Shown here in pieces: positions 23,513 to 34,543 of a stretch of 64,000 bases of DNA. The notes below the pieces were generated by a model, which was not told the DNA's origin, ran no database searches, and saw nothing but the letters and a program-made list of their open reading frames with translations. The stretch covers positions 1 through 64,000 of the forward strand of contig NZ_JAWOCR010000007.1 in assembly GCF_046483665.1 (NCBI RefSeq), given 5' to 3'. Origin of the DNA: Thiohalophilus sp046483665 (lineage in GTDB: Bacteria > Pseudomonadota > Gammaproteobacteria > UBA6429 > Thiohalophilaceae). Every line of letters begins with the position of its first letter. Position 1 is the stretch's first letter. The translations under genes and the position numbers were made by a program.

Positions 23513-24571
23513 CAGCAGTCGACGGGTATCTGTATCGGTTGGCGAAAGCCCGTGCCAGGCGCCTGTGTGCTCGCTGATCAGATCGGCCAGAAACCGGATA
23601 TGTTCCGGGCGATCGTTGAGGGCCGGGATGTAGTCGAACCGTTCGCCGCCGGCCTCGAGGAAAAATTCCCGGTTTTGCATATCGATCTCTTCCAGGGTTT
23701 CCAGGCAGTCACTGGCAAAGCCCGGACTGATCACCTGCACGTGACGGATACCTTCGTCGGGTAACGCCTTGAGGGTGACGTCGGTATAGGGCTGCAGCCA
23801 CTCTTCCCGGCCGAAGCGGGACTGGAAGGTCACCTGCCAGGCGTCTTCGGGTAGTTCAAGCTGTTCGGCCACCAGCCGGGCGGTTTTGTGGCACTGGCAA
23901 AAATAGGGATCGCCGGCCAGCAAATAGCGTTTGGGCAGACCGTGAAAGGAGAACAGCAACTTTTGTGGTGTGCCGTGTTGCTGCTGGAACTGTTGAATAC
24001 TGGTGCACAGCGCGCCGATATAACCGGGATGATCGTGGTAGCTGGTCAGCATGTGCAGCTCCGGTAACCAGCGCCAGGTTTTCAGTTCGTCGGCGATGGC
24101 GTCGAAGGTGGAAGCGGTGGTGGTAGCCGAATACTGGGGATAGAGGGGGAGTACCAGAATACGCCGTACCCCGGCGGCCTGCAGTTCGGCCAGACCGTCC
24201 GCCAGTGAGGGATTGCCGTAACGCATTCCGATAGCCACCCTGAGCGGTTGTTGAAATATTGTCTCCAGTACCGGTTGCAGGGCCCGGGCCTGCCTGCGGG
24301 TGTAGGCAAGCAATGGGGCTCCGTCCTCGCGCCAGACGCTGGCATAGGCGTGGGCGACGCGCGGCGGGCGAATGCGCAAAATGACGCCGTGCAGGATAAT
24401 TCGCCACAGCCAGCGAGGCATTTCCACGATGCGCGGATCGGCGAGAAACTCTGCCAGATAACGCCGCACCGATGCGCTGTCCGGCGCGTCGGGGGTGCCG
24501 AGATTGGTCAGCAGAATACCAATTTGATCGGGCTGTTGATGAGTGAAACCGGGCGTGCCTTTAAAAGCCAT
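23486..24571 (-). CDS. hemH: Ferrochelatase
   Basis: Inserts ferrous iron into protoporphyrin IX, the last step of protohaem synthesis, at the cytoplasmic face of the membrane. Recognised by GILLTNLGTPDAP at the N-terminus, the catalytic His in LLFSFHGLPKRYL, the PYFCQC segment, and the conserved Glu in ASDCLETLEEID. It has 361 residues. The C-terminal residues (LAQGLGARG) are encoded by a CTAG-type repeat. It is convergent with soxB. The haem demand of a sulfur oxidiser with c-type cytochromes makes the neighbour plausible, but there is no operon link. Confidence 0.96.
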   Translation of the reverse strand: MAFKGTPGFTHQQPDQIGILLTNLGTPDAPDSASVRRYLAEFLADPRIVEMPRWLWRIILHGVILRIRPPRVAHAYASVWREDGAPLLAYTRRQARALQPVLETIFQQPLRVAIGMRYGNPSLADGLAELQAAGVRRILVLPLYPQYSATTTASTFDAIADELKTWRWLPELHMLTSYHDHPGYIGALCTSIQQFQQQHGTPQKLLFSFHGLPKRYLLAGDPYFCQCHKTARLVAEQLELPEDAWQVTFQSRFGREEWLQPYTDVTLKALPDEGIRHVQVISPGFASDCLETLEEIDMQNREFFLEAGGERFDYIPALNDRPEHIRFLADLISEHTGAWHGLSPTDTDTRRLLAQGLGARG

Positions 24572-24677
24572 GCGCCAAACCTTGTTGATGAGTGTAGCGT
24601 GGATTATCCCGGAGTTTGCGCGCCGGCAAAAGTGGTAAATATACTCGGTACATTATTGTGGCCCATGGGAGAGGGAG

Positions 24678-25649
24678 ATGCTGGGGGTTTTTCTGGATAC
24701 AGGCAGTCTGGTCGCCGGACAGGGGAATCACGGCGATCTCGATTTTGCGGCCATCAATGCATTACCCATTGACTGGCGCTATCATGCATCTACCGAAGCC
24801 GAAGCGGTTGTGGAACGCCTGCAAGGGGCCCGGGTGGTGGTCACGAACAAGGTTGTGCTGGATGCCATGCAGCTTGCCCGGTTGCCGGAGTTGAAACTGA
24901 TCGCGGTGGCGGCCACTGGCGTCAACAATATCGACCTGGACGCGGCCCGCCGGCAGAGCATTCAGGTATGCAATGTCACCGGTTATGCCACTGCCTCGGT
25001 GGTACAGCATGTGTTCATGTTGATTCTCGCCTTGCTGCGCCAGCTACCCGCCTATCGCGCAGCACTGCAAGACGGCCGCTGGCAGCAAAGTCGGCATTTT
25101 TGTCTGCTCGACTATCCCATCGCTGAATTGCAGGACAGGAGCCTCGGAATTATTGGTTATGGCGAACTGGGCCAGGCGGTGGCCCGCATGGGGGAAGCAT
25201 TCGGCATGCGCCCTCTGATCGCACAACGCAGTGCCGACGATCAACGTGCCGGTCGCCTGCCGCTGAGCGAAATGTTGCAGAAGGCGGATATTGTCTCTTT
25301 GCATTGTCCGCTGACCGAGGAGACCCGCCATCTCATCGGCGCCGAACAGCTGGCCCTGATGAAACCCGGTGCCCTGTTGATTAATACCGCCCGGGGCGGC
25401 ATTGTGGATGAGTCGGCGTTATATGAAGCGCTGCGGGAAGGGCGTCTCGGCGGGGCCGGTGTGGATGTGCTGGCGCAGGAACCGCCGGTGCAGGATCATC
25501 CGCTGCTATGTGCGCAACTGGATAACCTGATTGTTACGCCCCACATTGCCTGGGCCAGCCGGGCCGCACGTCAACGGCTGCTCGATCAGGTGGCAGATAA
25601 CATCGCCGGTTATCTGAACGCCAGGCCGTTACCCAATACCCTGTGGTAG
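24678..25649 (+). CDS. D-2-hydroxyacid dehydrogenase (glycerate dehydrogenase-like)
   Basis: NAD(P)-dependent reductase of the D-isomer 2-hydroxyacid family. The nucleotide-binding motif is IIGYGELGQAV (about residues 158-168). The catalytic triad is seen as Arg in NTARGGIVDE, Glu in VLAQEPP and His in TPHIAWAS. It has 323 residues. Overall similarity points to HprA-type hydroxypyruvate/glycerate dehydrogenases; phosphoglycerate dehydrogenase is excluded by the absence of an ACT domain. It starts at an ATG with GGGAG upstream and is divergent from hemH. Exact substrate is not readable from sequence. Confidence 0.9.
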   Translation: MLGVFLDTGSLVAGQGNHGDLDFAAINALPIDWRYHASTEAEAVVERLQGARVVVTNKVVLDAMQLARLPELKLIAVAATGVNNIDLDAARRQSIQVCNVTGYATASVVQHVFMLILALLRQLPAYRAALQDGRWQQSRHFCLLDYPIAELQDRSLGIIGYGELGQAVARMGEAFGMRPLIAQRSADDQRAGRLPLSEMLQKADIVSLHCPLTEETRHLIGAEQLALMKPGALLINTARGGIVDESALYEALREGRLGGAGVDVLAQEPPVQDHPLLCAQLDNLIVTPHIAWASRAARQRLLDQVADNIAGYLNARPLPNTLW

Positions 25650-25799
25650 CCGCTGGCACCGCTTGCGTTTTTTACAGGCTGCAAAGCCGGTCACAGCAGC
25701 GGATGACAGGCTGTGATTAAACTCACGGAACTCTTTGTCAAAACGCCGTTACATAGGCGCCCAATAATTCATGTATACCGACTCAAGGGAAGCGAAACC

Positions 25800-26387
25800 A
25801 TGAAAGCATATTACGGATTCACCCTGGCTCTGCTACTTGCCAGTGGCCAGCTGGTCGCCGCCGGTGCGACAGACGAACAGAATAGCTCGCCTTATATCCC
25901 GGACGAACAGGAGCAGGAACAATCGCGCCAGAATCAGTCCGGTCAGGATCAGATTAGCGAGACCCCGACCGCGGCAATGGAGCAGAGTGGTTTTTCCTCC
26001 GGCAGTGTCATGCGCTCGGCCTTCACCACCCGGATTGAGAATCGTGAGCCGGCGGATAATATTGACCAACTGGAGAATGACGTACAGGAAGTCTATTACT
26101 TTACCGAACTGCGAGATATGAAGGGGCAAACCGCCCGGCATCGCTGGAAATATCAGGGCGAAGTCATGGCCGAAGTGGAATTTGACGTCAAGGGATCGCG
26201 CTGGCGGGTATGGTCGAGCAAACGTTTGATGCCCGACTGGACCGGCGAGTGGAGTGTCAGTGTGGTTAACGCCGCCAATGAGGTGATTGCCGAAGACAGC
26301 TTTGAGTATGTTGCGCAAACCGAAGACCCCGCTGCTGACGAGACGGAAAACACCGGGGATATGGAAAATAACGGTGATCTTGAATAG
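25800..26387 (+). CDS. Exported DUF2914-domain protein
   Basis: 195-residue exported protein of unknown function. The signal peptide is MKAYYGFTLALLLASGQLVAA. A Gln/Glu-rich low-complexity linker follows (about 30-60), then a DUF2914 domain (about 65-175) with the characteristic VYYFTEL, RHRWKYQGEVMAEV and DWTGEWSVSVVN. An acidic tail with DMENNGDLE ends it. The start is the ATG at 25800 with AAGGGAA upstream; the longer frame to 25713 is not supported. DUF2914 is found in bacterial envelope proteins. It is single-gene, with its own terminator. Confidence 0.85.
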   Translation: MKAYYGFTLALLLASGQLVAAGATDEQNSSPYIPDEQEQEQSRQNQSGQDQISETPTAAMEQSGFSSGSVMRSAFTTRIENREPADNIDQLENDVQEVYYFTELRDMKGQTARHRWKYQGEVMAEVEFDVKGSRWRVWSSKRLMPDWTGEWSVSVVNAANEVIAEDSFEYVAQTEDPAADETENTGDMENNGDLE

Positions 26388-26420
26388 TCCGGCGATTCAA
26401 TAAATCAGCCAGTAAAGTTC

Positions 26421-26449
26421 AAGGCCTTTCATAAATGAAAGGCCTTTTT
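26421..26449 (+). terminator. Rho-independent terminator of the DUF2914 gene
   Basis: AAGGCCTTTCAT (26421-26432) pairs perfectly with ATGAAAGGCCTT (26435-26446) and runs into a T-tract (26445-26449). Confidence 0.9.
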
Positions 26450-26621
26450 GGTTGTTGTGACAGTCAACGCAACCTGCCATATAGAATAACGATTACAAAC
26501 AATAAACAGGGGGTTCCGTTCGTCGCACCGGGGGTGACATTTATCGACCTGCTGCTAATGTATTATTTGTGGTTTGTGCCGCAAACCGTCCAGCATGATT
26601 CCCGACCGGCGGGGAGGGCGT

Positions 26622-26888
26622 ATGCAAGAACATCGAATTGAACCTGTTGTGGGCCAGTGGTATCGGGATGCCGATGACCGGATGTTCGAAGTCGTGGCCA
26701 CTGACGAGGACAGTATTGAAATCCAGTTTTATGACGGCGATGTAGAAGAGCTTGAAATGGATATCTGGGACGAACTGGCCGTCATTGCTATTGCCGAGCC
26801 CAATGATGGCAGTGGTCCGTTTGACGATTTCGAAGATGAACTGAATACTCTGGCCGAGGAGTATCATCCCCGCCATTGGGGGGTATAA
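26622..26888 (+). CDS. Small acidic conserved protein (DUF6763-like)
   Basis: 88 residues, very acidic, probably cytoplasmic. The pattern GQWYRDADDRMFEVVATDED and EIQFYDGDVEELEMDIWDEL fits a small beta-rich family known from gammaproteobacteria and catalogued as a DUF; I recall DUF6763, from memory only. Function is unknown. The chosen start has GGGGAGG five bases upstream and removes 16 unlikely residues of the longer frame. It converges on ettA with 28 bases between stops. Confidence 0.75.
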   Translation: MQEHRIEPVVGQWYRDADDRMFEVVATDEDSIEIQFYDGDVEELEMDIWDELAVIAIAEPNDGSGPFDDFEDELNTLAEEYHPRHWGV

Positions 26889-26916
26889 AGCCGGTGGTCA
26901 ACCACTCGCCCGGTCG

Positions 26917-28581
<1,665 letters not shown>

Positions 28582-28776
28582 CGGTCTGTCTTTCTCCGGA
28601 AAAAATAGTCTCTATCAGAAGCCGGTCATTGTACCGGATCCGGGGGAGAAGACGATACGGGAGCATCCCGGCTCACCCGGGCTTCAAGTTGGCCGGGTTC
28701 GGGCCGCTAAGCTGTCAACCTGATATAATTATGGATGGGGCGCGCTCCGGCTGCGTCCCGGCACCGGTGAGGCCTT

Positions 28777-29976
28777 ATGCGAACCCCTATGAGCACACGC
28801 CCCAGCATTTTGCGTCGACTGTTTGTTTCCTTTTTAACCTTCGGGTTAGTAGTGGCACTGATTTTTCCGTTTTATGCGGAGTTTTTTGTCGAATGGAAAC
28901 CAGGTATGTATGCCTGGTTTGTGCTGGGTTGCATTCTGGCCGGTACTTCGATCGGCATCGTCAATTATTATCTGGTCCGCTGGATACTGCTGAGCAAGTT
29001 ACGTCAGATATCGACCCTGGCCCGGGCTGTCAGTGAAAAGGACCTCAGTCACAACTGCAGTATCGAAAGTCATGACGTGGTGGGCGATATTGTCATCAGC
29101 ATCAACACCATGATTGATAACCTGCGCGGTATTCTTCAGAAGCTGCACAATGAAGCGGAATCCCTCAACGGAGCGGCCAACAATATGTCGGTCGTCATGG
29201 ATACCAATACCACCGAGATTCGGTCCCAGCGCGGCATGATCGAGCAGGTCGCCACCGCGATTAATGAGATGGCGAGCAGTGCCCAGCTGGTGGTGGGCCA
29301 TGCCGGTGAAGCGGCCAGTGCCGCCAGCCAGGCCGATGAGCAGGGTAATACCGGCCGGGACGTGGTCGGGGAGGCCAAACAGGCGGTCGACACGCTGGCG
29401 CGCAATGTGGAGCAGGCCAACCTCACAATCACTCATCTGGAGCAGGAAAGCGATAACATCGGGAATGTCTTGACGGTCATCACCGGAATTGCCGAACAGA
29501 CCAATCTGCTGGCGCTCAATGCCGCGATCGAGGCGGCTCGCGCCGGCGAACAGGGGCGAGGGTTTGCCGTGGTCGCCGATGAAGTTCGAACCCTGGCCAC
29601 GCGCACCCAGCAGTCCACCGAAGAAATTCGCGGTATGATCGAGCGTTTGCAGGCCGGGACCCGGGACGCGGTGAGTGTGATGTCCAGCAGCGGGGAACTG
29701 GCCCGGAGCGGGGCGGGGTTGAGTGAACAGGCGGCCAGCGCCCTGACGGAGATCGCCACCTCGATTGGGCAGATAGCCGAGATGAGCCAGCAGATATCGC
29801 AGGCTGCGAAAGATCAAAGTACGGTCATCGAAGAGGTCAACCAGCAAATCGAGCAAATTAACGATGCCAGCGTGCACAGCAGTGAGCGCACGGAACAGCT
29901 GAGCGGTGTCAGCCAGGAAGTCTCCCACATGGCTGATAGCCTTCACCAGCTGGTCAGCGACTTCCGGCTGCAATAA
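28777..29976 (+). CDS. Methyl-accepting chemotaxis protein without large sensor domain
   Basis: Chemoreceptor of 399 residues. Two membrane helices (about 13-33 and 46-66) are separated by only a short loop, so it has no periplasmic ligand domain and probably senses a membrane or cytoplasmic signal. HAMP follows (about 67-120), then the methyl-accepting coiled coil with the CheA/CheW contact hairpin EQTNLLALNAAIEAARAGEQ near residues 238-258. There is no C-terminal CheR pentapeptide. It starts at the ATG with GTGAGG upstream; a second ATG lies four codons on. No che genes are nearby. Confidence 0.93.
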   Translation: MRTPMSTRPSILRRLFVSFLTFGLVVALIFPFYAEFFVEWKPGMYAWFVLGCILAGTSIGIVNYYLVRWILLSKLRQISTLARAVSEKDLSHNCSIESHDVVGDIVISINTMIDNLRGILQKLHNEAESLNGAANNMSVVMDTNTTEIRSQRGMIEQVATAINEMASSAQLVVGHAGEAASAASQADEQGNTGRDVVGEAKQAVDTLARNVEQANLTITHLEQESDNIGNVLTVITGIAEQTNLLALNAAIEAARAGEQGRGFAVVADEVRTLATRTQQSTEEIRGMIERLQAGTRDAVSVMSSSGELARSGAGLSEQAASALTEIATSIGQIAEMSQQISQAAKDQSTVIEEVNQQIEQINDASVHSSERTEQLSGVSQEVSHMADSLHQLVSDFRLQ

Positions 29977-30151
29977 TCAAGTCGACGGGGCCTGAACACC
30001 ACAAGGCACTGGTCTTTGCGCTAACCGTAACTTACCCGTGTTACGCCTGTTTCTCCTCGTCAACTCGCCCCTCGTCTCTGTGCAGGAGGGGTTCCCTGCC
30101 CGGCGGATGTTGATATGATTGGCCTATCGAATTTTCTGCAAGGAGCAGCTC

Positions 30152-31165
30152 ATGAGGTCCGCATTGTCCCAATCTGTTCTGATCGTGAGTCTGGTTATCG
30201 GCGGACTTCCCCTGTCCGGCGCGGCGCAGCTGGACTTTGCTGAGGCAACTTTGCAGACCCGGCCTCTGGAGCGGGTACTTGATGGCGAGGTCGAGGCGGT
30301 ACACGAGGCGACGGTCTCCGCCCAGACCTCCGGGCGCGTGGTGGAGATCAATTACGATGTCGACGATTATGTGGAAAAGGATGCGATCTTACTCCGCTTT
30401 CGCGACAAGGATCAGCGGGCACGTTATAACGCAGCCAAAGCCAATTATGAGGAAGCCCGCGCCGAATTCGAACGGGTCAAGGATATCTACGAGAAAAAAC
30501 TGGTGGCCAAATCGGCGCTCGACAAGGCCGAGGCACGCCTGAAGTCGACAAAAGCGGCTTTTGAGCTGGCTTCCGAGGAACTGGAAAATACCCGGGTCCA
30601 GGCGCCCTACAGCGGCATCGTGGTTCGCCGGCATGTGGAGGTCGGGGAGCTGGCCAATGTCGGTCAACCTCTTTTCACCGGCATTTCACTCGAGCTTCTG
30701 CGGGTTTCAGTGGATATTCCCCAGGATATGGTGCGCGTGGTCCGTGAGCGTCAGCAGGCCCGGGTATTACTTGATTCCAATGGTCAAACCAGTGTCCCCG
30801 GTGACGCGTTACGCATTTCTCCTTATGCCAATCCGCAAAGCCACACCTTTAATGTGCGGGTGCGGTTGCCCGACGGCAATCATGGCATTTATCCCGGTAT
30901 GTTTGTGAAAGTCGCTTTTGTGCTGGATGAGATTCAACGGCTGGTTATCCCGGCCGGGGCGATCGTGCATCGCAGCGAAGTAACCGGTGTGTATGTGCGC
31001 GATGAGCAAGGACAGCTGCAATTGCGTCAGATTCGAACCGGTGAGCGTTTCGCGGACGACATGGTGGAGGTACTGGCTGGTCTGGAGGAAGATGAGCAGG
31101 TGGCGCTGGATCCGATCCGGGCCACGGCAGCCTACAAGGAACAGTGGACGGGTGACGCACAATGA
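30152..31165 (+). CDS. RND efflux periplasmic adaptor (membrane fusion protein)
   Basis: Periplasmic adaptor that links an inner-membrane RND pump to an outer-membrane channel. It has a signal peptide (MRSALSQSVLIVSLVIGGLPLSGAAQ) without lipobox, a lipoyl half-motif (VSAQTSGRVVEINYDVDDYVEKD), an alpha-helical hairpin (about 75-130, AKANYEEARAEFERVKD), a second lipoyl half (NTRVQAPYSGIVVRRHVEVGE), and beta-barrel and membrane-proximal domains. It has 337 residues from the ATG at 30152 with GGAG upstream. It overlaps the pump gene by four bases (ATGA). Confidence 0.93.
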   Translation: MRSALSQSVLIVSLVIGGLPLSGAAQLDFAEATLQTRPLERVLDGEVEAVHEATVSAQTSGRVVEINYDVDDYVEKDAILLRFRDKDQRARYNAAKANYEEARAEFERVKDIYEKKLVAKSALDKAEARLKSTKAAFELASEELENTRVQAPYSGIVVRRHVEVGELANVGQPLFTGISLELLRVSVDIPQDMVRVVRERQQARVLLDSNGQTSVPGDALRISPYANPQSHTFNVRVRLPDGNHGIYPGMFVKVAFVLDEIQRLVIPAGAIVHRSEVTGVYVRDEQGQLQLRQIRTGERFADDMVEVLAGLEEDEQVALDPIRATAAYKEQWTGDAQ

Positions 31166-34100
31166 GCGATAAGCTGGGTGTCTCGGGCTCACTGGCCCGG
31201 AAATTCCTGACTTCGGAAATAACCCCGCTGCTGGCGCTGATCGGTTTTTTGCTCGGGGTGTTCGCGGTAATGGTAACTCCCCGCGAGGAAGAACCGCAGA
31301 TCGACGTCACCTTTGCCAATGTCTTTATCGGTTTTCCCGGCGCCTCGGCCAGGGAGGTCGAGGAGCTGGTCAGCACCCCGGCGGAACAGATTCTCTCCGA
31401 GCTGGAAGGACTCAAGCATGTCTATTCAGTCTCGCGTCCCGGTATGTCGACGATTACCGTGCAGTTCAGGGTAGGCGAGGATCGCACCCAGTCGATTGTG
31501 CGATTGTATAACGCGCTGTATTCCAAACAGGACTGGCTGCCATCGGGACTCGGTGTGGCCCAGCCAATTATCAAACCCAAGGGCATCGACGATGTCCCCA
31601 TCGTCTCGCTGACCCTGTGGAGCGAGGATGACAGTTACAGTGGCGAAGACCTGGGCAAGGTGGCCCACTCGATCGAATCGGAACTCAAGCGCGTCAAGGG
31701 TACCCGGGATATCTACACCATCGGCGGACCGGATCAGGTGGTACATGTGCTGTTCGACCCGGCCAGCCTGGCCGCCTATAACCTGTCGGTCTCCGATCTG
31801 CGTTATGCCTTGCAACAGAGTAACGCCACCCGGCCGGCCGGCTACCTGGTGAATGAAAACCGGGAAATCCCGGTTCAGACCGGGACTTTCCTGAGCAGTG
31901 AGGCAGAGGTCAAGGACCTGATCGTCGGTGTTCATGAGGGCAAACCGGTTTACCTGCGCGATGTCGCCAGCGTGCGGCGCGGACCGGATCAACCCGAACA
32001 TTATGTGCGCCTGGGCACCGGTCCGTCCGCGTCGAACAAGGGGATCGGAGTGCAGGGGGAATTTCCGGCGGTGACAGTGGCCATAGCCAAACAGCCGGGA
32101 ACCAATGCGGTCAATATCGCCCGGGATGTGATAGAGCGGGTGGAACAGATCAAGGGCATCTTTATTCCTGACGGCGTCAATGTCACCGTGACCCGTGATT
32201 ACGGCAAGACCGCCAATGACAAGGCTATGACCCTGATTACCAAGCTGGTCTTCGCGACGGCCTCGGTGGTGCTGCTGGTGTTGCTGGCGCTGGGCTGGCG
32301 CGAGGCGTTGATCGTCGGGGCGGCGGTGGTTATCACGCTGGCGATTACCCTGTTCGCTTCCTGGGCCTGGGGTTTTACCCTTAATCGCGTTTCATTATTC
32401 GCATTGATCTTTTCTATTGGCATCCTGGTCGATGACGCCATTGTAGTGGTGGAGAATATTCACCGGCATATGCAGATGGGCGGCAAGAAACTGCTGGAGG
32501 CGATTCCCGTCGCCGTCAATGAAGTGGGCGGGCCGACTATTCTGGCGACATTTACCGTTATCGCCGCGCTGTTACCCATGGCGTTTGTGACCGGCCTGAT
32601 GGGGCCCTACATGAGCCCGATACCCATCAATGCCAGTATCGGGATGTTGATCTCGCTGATCATTGCTTTTGTGGTGACGCCGTGGATGGCCAACAAAGTG
32701 CTGGGGCGTCAGCATCTCAATTCGCATGATGCCAGTGAAGATCGCATTACCGAATACCTGCACGGGCTGTTCAAAAAATATCTTGCGCCGTTTATGAATC
32801 GCGAGCAGGGCGCTCCGCGGCGGCGCATGTTGTTCTATGTGATCATGGCGTTGATTGTGCTGTCGGTCAGCCTGGTCGGATTCAAACTGGTGGTAATGAA
32901 AATGCTGCCGTTTGACAACAAGTCCGAATTTCAGGTGGTGGTGGACATGCCCGAGGGCGTAAGCCTGGAGCGGACCAATCGGGTGCTGGGTGAACTGGGT
33001 CGTTATCTGGCCGGGGTCCCCGAGGTCAGCGATTACCAGATCTACGCCGGTAATGCGTCGCCGATCAACTTCAACGGCCTGCTGCGTCAGTATTATCTGC
33101 GCGAGGGGGCCAATGTCGGGGATATCCAGGTCAATCTGGTCGACAAGAGCGAGCGCGAGCGCCGCAGTCATGATATTGCCCGGGCGGTGCGTGGTCCCTT
33201 GCAGGAAATTGGGCAGCGTCATGATGCCAACGTCAAGATCGTCGAGGTGCCGCCAGGCCCGCCGGTGATGTCGCCGCTGGTGGCCGAAGTCTACGGGCTG
33301 GATTACGAGGGCCAGATTCGGGTGGCCAAGCAGATCCGCGGAGTCTTTGAACAGACCGACGAGGTGGTGGACGTGGACGACAGTATTGAAGTCCGCTCGC
33401 CCAAGTATATTCTGCAGGTCGATCAACAAAAAGCGGCCCTGCTCGGGATCAGCCAGCAGTCGGTGGTCTCGGCGGTTTCGGCGGCATTGAGTGGCGAGGA
33501 TGCCAGTTACCTGCATCCGGGCAATCTCAAGTACCCCCTGCCGATCCGCCTGGAATTCGAGGTCGCCGACAAGGCCCGGCTTAACACGCTGCTGCTGTTG
33601 CCCATCCGCAGTCGCGGCGGGGAACTGGTGCCGCTGTCCGACTTTGTCGAGATCATGCCCACCCAGCGCGAGCACGCCATTTACCACAAGGATCTGCTGC
33701 CGGTGGTGTATGTCACCGGTGATGCCGCCGGGCAGCTCGACAGTCCCCTGTATGCGATGTTCGACATGTACGGCAGTCTGGGCGAGATGGATATCGATCA
33801 GGGCCGGCCACTGAATCAGTTCCTGATCCAGCAGCCGGATAATCCCTATCAGTACGGGATCAAGTGGGACGGCGAATGGCAGGTGACCTACGAGACCTTC
33901 CGCGACATGGGCATCGCCTACTCGGTCGGCCTGTTGTTGATCTATCTGCTGGTAGTGGGCCAGTTCCGCTCCTATCTGGTGCCGCTGATCATCATGGCGC
34001 CCATCCCGCTGACCCTCATTGGCGTGATGCCGGGCCATGCCCTGTGGGGCGCCCAGTTCACTGCCACCTCCATGATCGGCATGATCGCCCTGGCCGGAAT

Positions 34101-34383
34101 CATCGTGCGTAACTCGATCCTGCTGGTGGATTTCATCAACCAGGAGGTGGCCGCCGGCGTGCCGTTCCAGGACGCGGTATTGCGATCGGGAGCGGTACGG
34201 GCCAAACCGATTGCCCTGACCGGGCTGGCGGCGATGCTCGGGGCCATGTTCATCCTGGACGATCCTATCTTCAGCGGGCTGGCCCTGTCGCTGATCTTCG
34301 GGATTCTGGTCTCGACCCTGCTCACCCTGGTGGTGATTCCGGTGCTGTACTACGCCTTCATGTACAGGCGCATGGAAAGCTGA
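31162..34383 (+). CDS. RND efflux pump, inner-membrane permease
   Basis: Proton-driven trimeric exporter of the AcrB superfamily, 1073 residues. Twelve helices in two repeats can be followed, with large periplasmic loops after helices 1 and 7. The transmembrane-helix 4 proton-relay pair is present in ILVDDAIVVVENIHRH (about residue 420), and the helix 10 region reads IVRNSILLVDFINQE. The N-terminus PREEEPQIDV and loop motifs are those of a broad HAE-like subgroup, not heavy-metal CzcA types. It is coupled to its adaptor, but no TolC-like channel gene is adjacent. A LysR regulator follows 160 bases downstream. Substrate is not predictable. Confidence 0.93.
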   Translation: MSDKLGVSGSLARKFLTSEITPLLALIGFLLGVFAVMVTPREEEPQIDVTFANVFIGFPGASAREVEELVSTPAEQILSELEGLKHVYSVSRPGMSTITVQFRVGEDRTQSIVRLYNALYSKQDWLPSGLGVAQPIIKPKGIDDVPIVSLTLWSEDDSYSGEDLGKVAHSIESELKRVKGTRDIYTIGGPDQVVHVLFDPASLAAYNLSVSDLRYALQQSNATRPAGYLVNENREIPVQTGTFLSSEAEVKDLIVGVHEGKPVYLRDVASVRRGPDQPEHYVRLGTGPSASNKGIGVQGEFPAVTVAIAKQPGTNAVNIARDVIERVEQIKGIFIPDGVNVTVTRDYGKTANDKAMTLITKLVFATASVVLLVLLALGWREALIVGAAVVITLAITLFASWAWGFTLNRVSLFALIFSIGILVDDAIVVVENIHRHMQMGGKKLLEAIPVAVNEVGGPTILATFTVIAALLPMAFVTGLMGPYMSPIPINASIGMLISLIIAFVVTPWMANKVLGRQHLNSHDASEDRITEYLHGLFKKYLAPFMNREQGAPRRRMLFYVIMALIVLSVSLVGFKLVVMKMLPFDNKSEFQVVVDMPEGVSLERTNRVLGELGRYLAGVPEVSDYQIYAGNASPINFNGLLRQYYLREGANVGDIQVNLVDKSERERRSHDIARAVRGPLQEIGQRHDANVKIVEVPPGPPVMSPLVAEVYGLDYEGQIRVAKQIRGVFEQTDEVVDVDDSIEVRSPKYILQVDQQKAALLGISQQSVVSAVSAALSGEDASYLHPGNLKYPLPIRLEFEVADKARLNTLLLLPIRSRGGELVPLSDFVEIMPTQREHAIYHKDLLPVVYVTGDAAGQLDSPLYAMFDMYGSLGEMDIDQGRPLNQFLIQQPDNPYQYGIKWDGEWQVTYETFRDMGIAYSVGLLLIYLLVVGQFRSYLVPLIIMAPIPLTLIGVMPGHALWGAQFTATSMIGMIALAGIIVRNSILLVDFINQEVAAGVPFQDAVLRSGAVRAKPIALTGLAAMLGAMFILDDPIFSGLALSLIFGILVSTLLTLVVIPVLYYAFMYRRMES

Positions 34384-34543
34384 TTTTGCAGTGAAAAATC
34401 CTGAAATTCAGCAGGTTAAAACGCCTTCTGGCGGCAAAAAATGCGTTTTGTTTTGGCGCCAGACTTGCTACCATTTCGTCCCTTAGTTTTACCGATGCGT
34501 ACATAGATAAAGATTATTATCACGGTAGTACCCGAGAGGACGG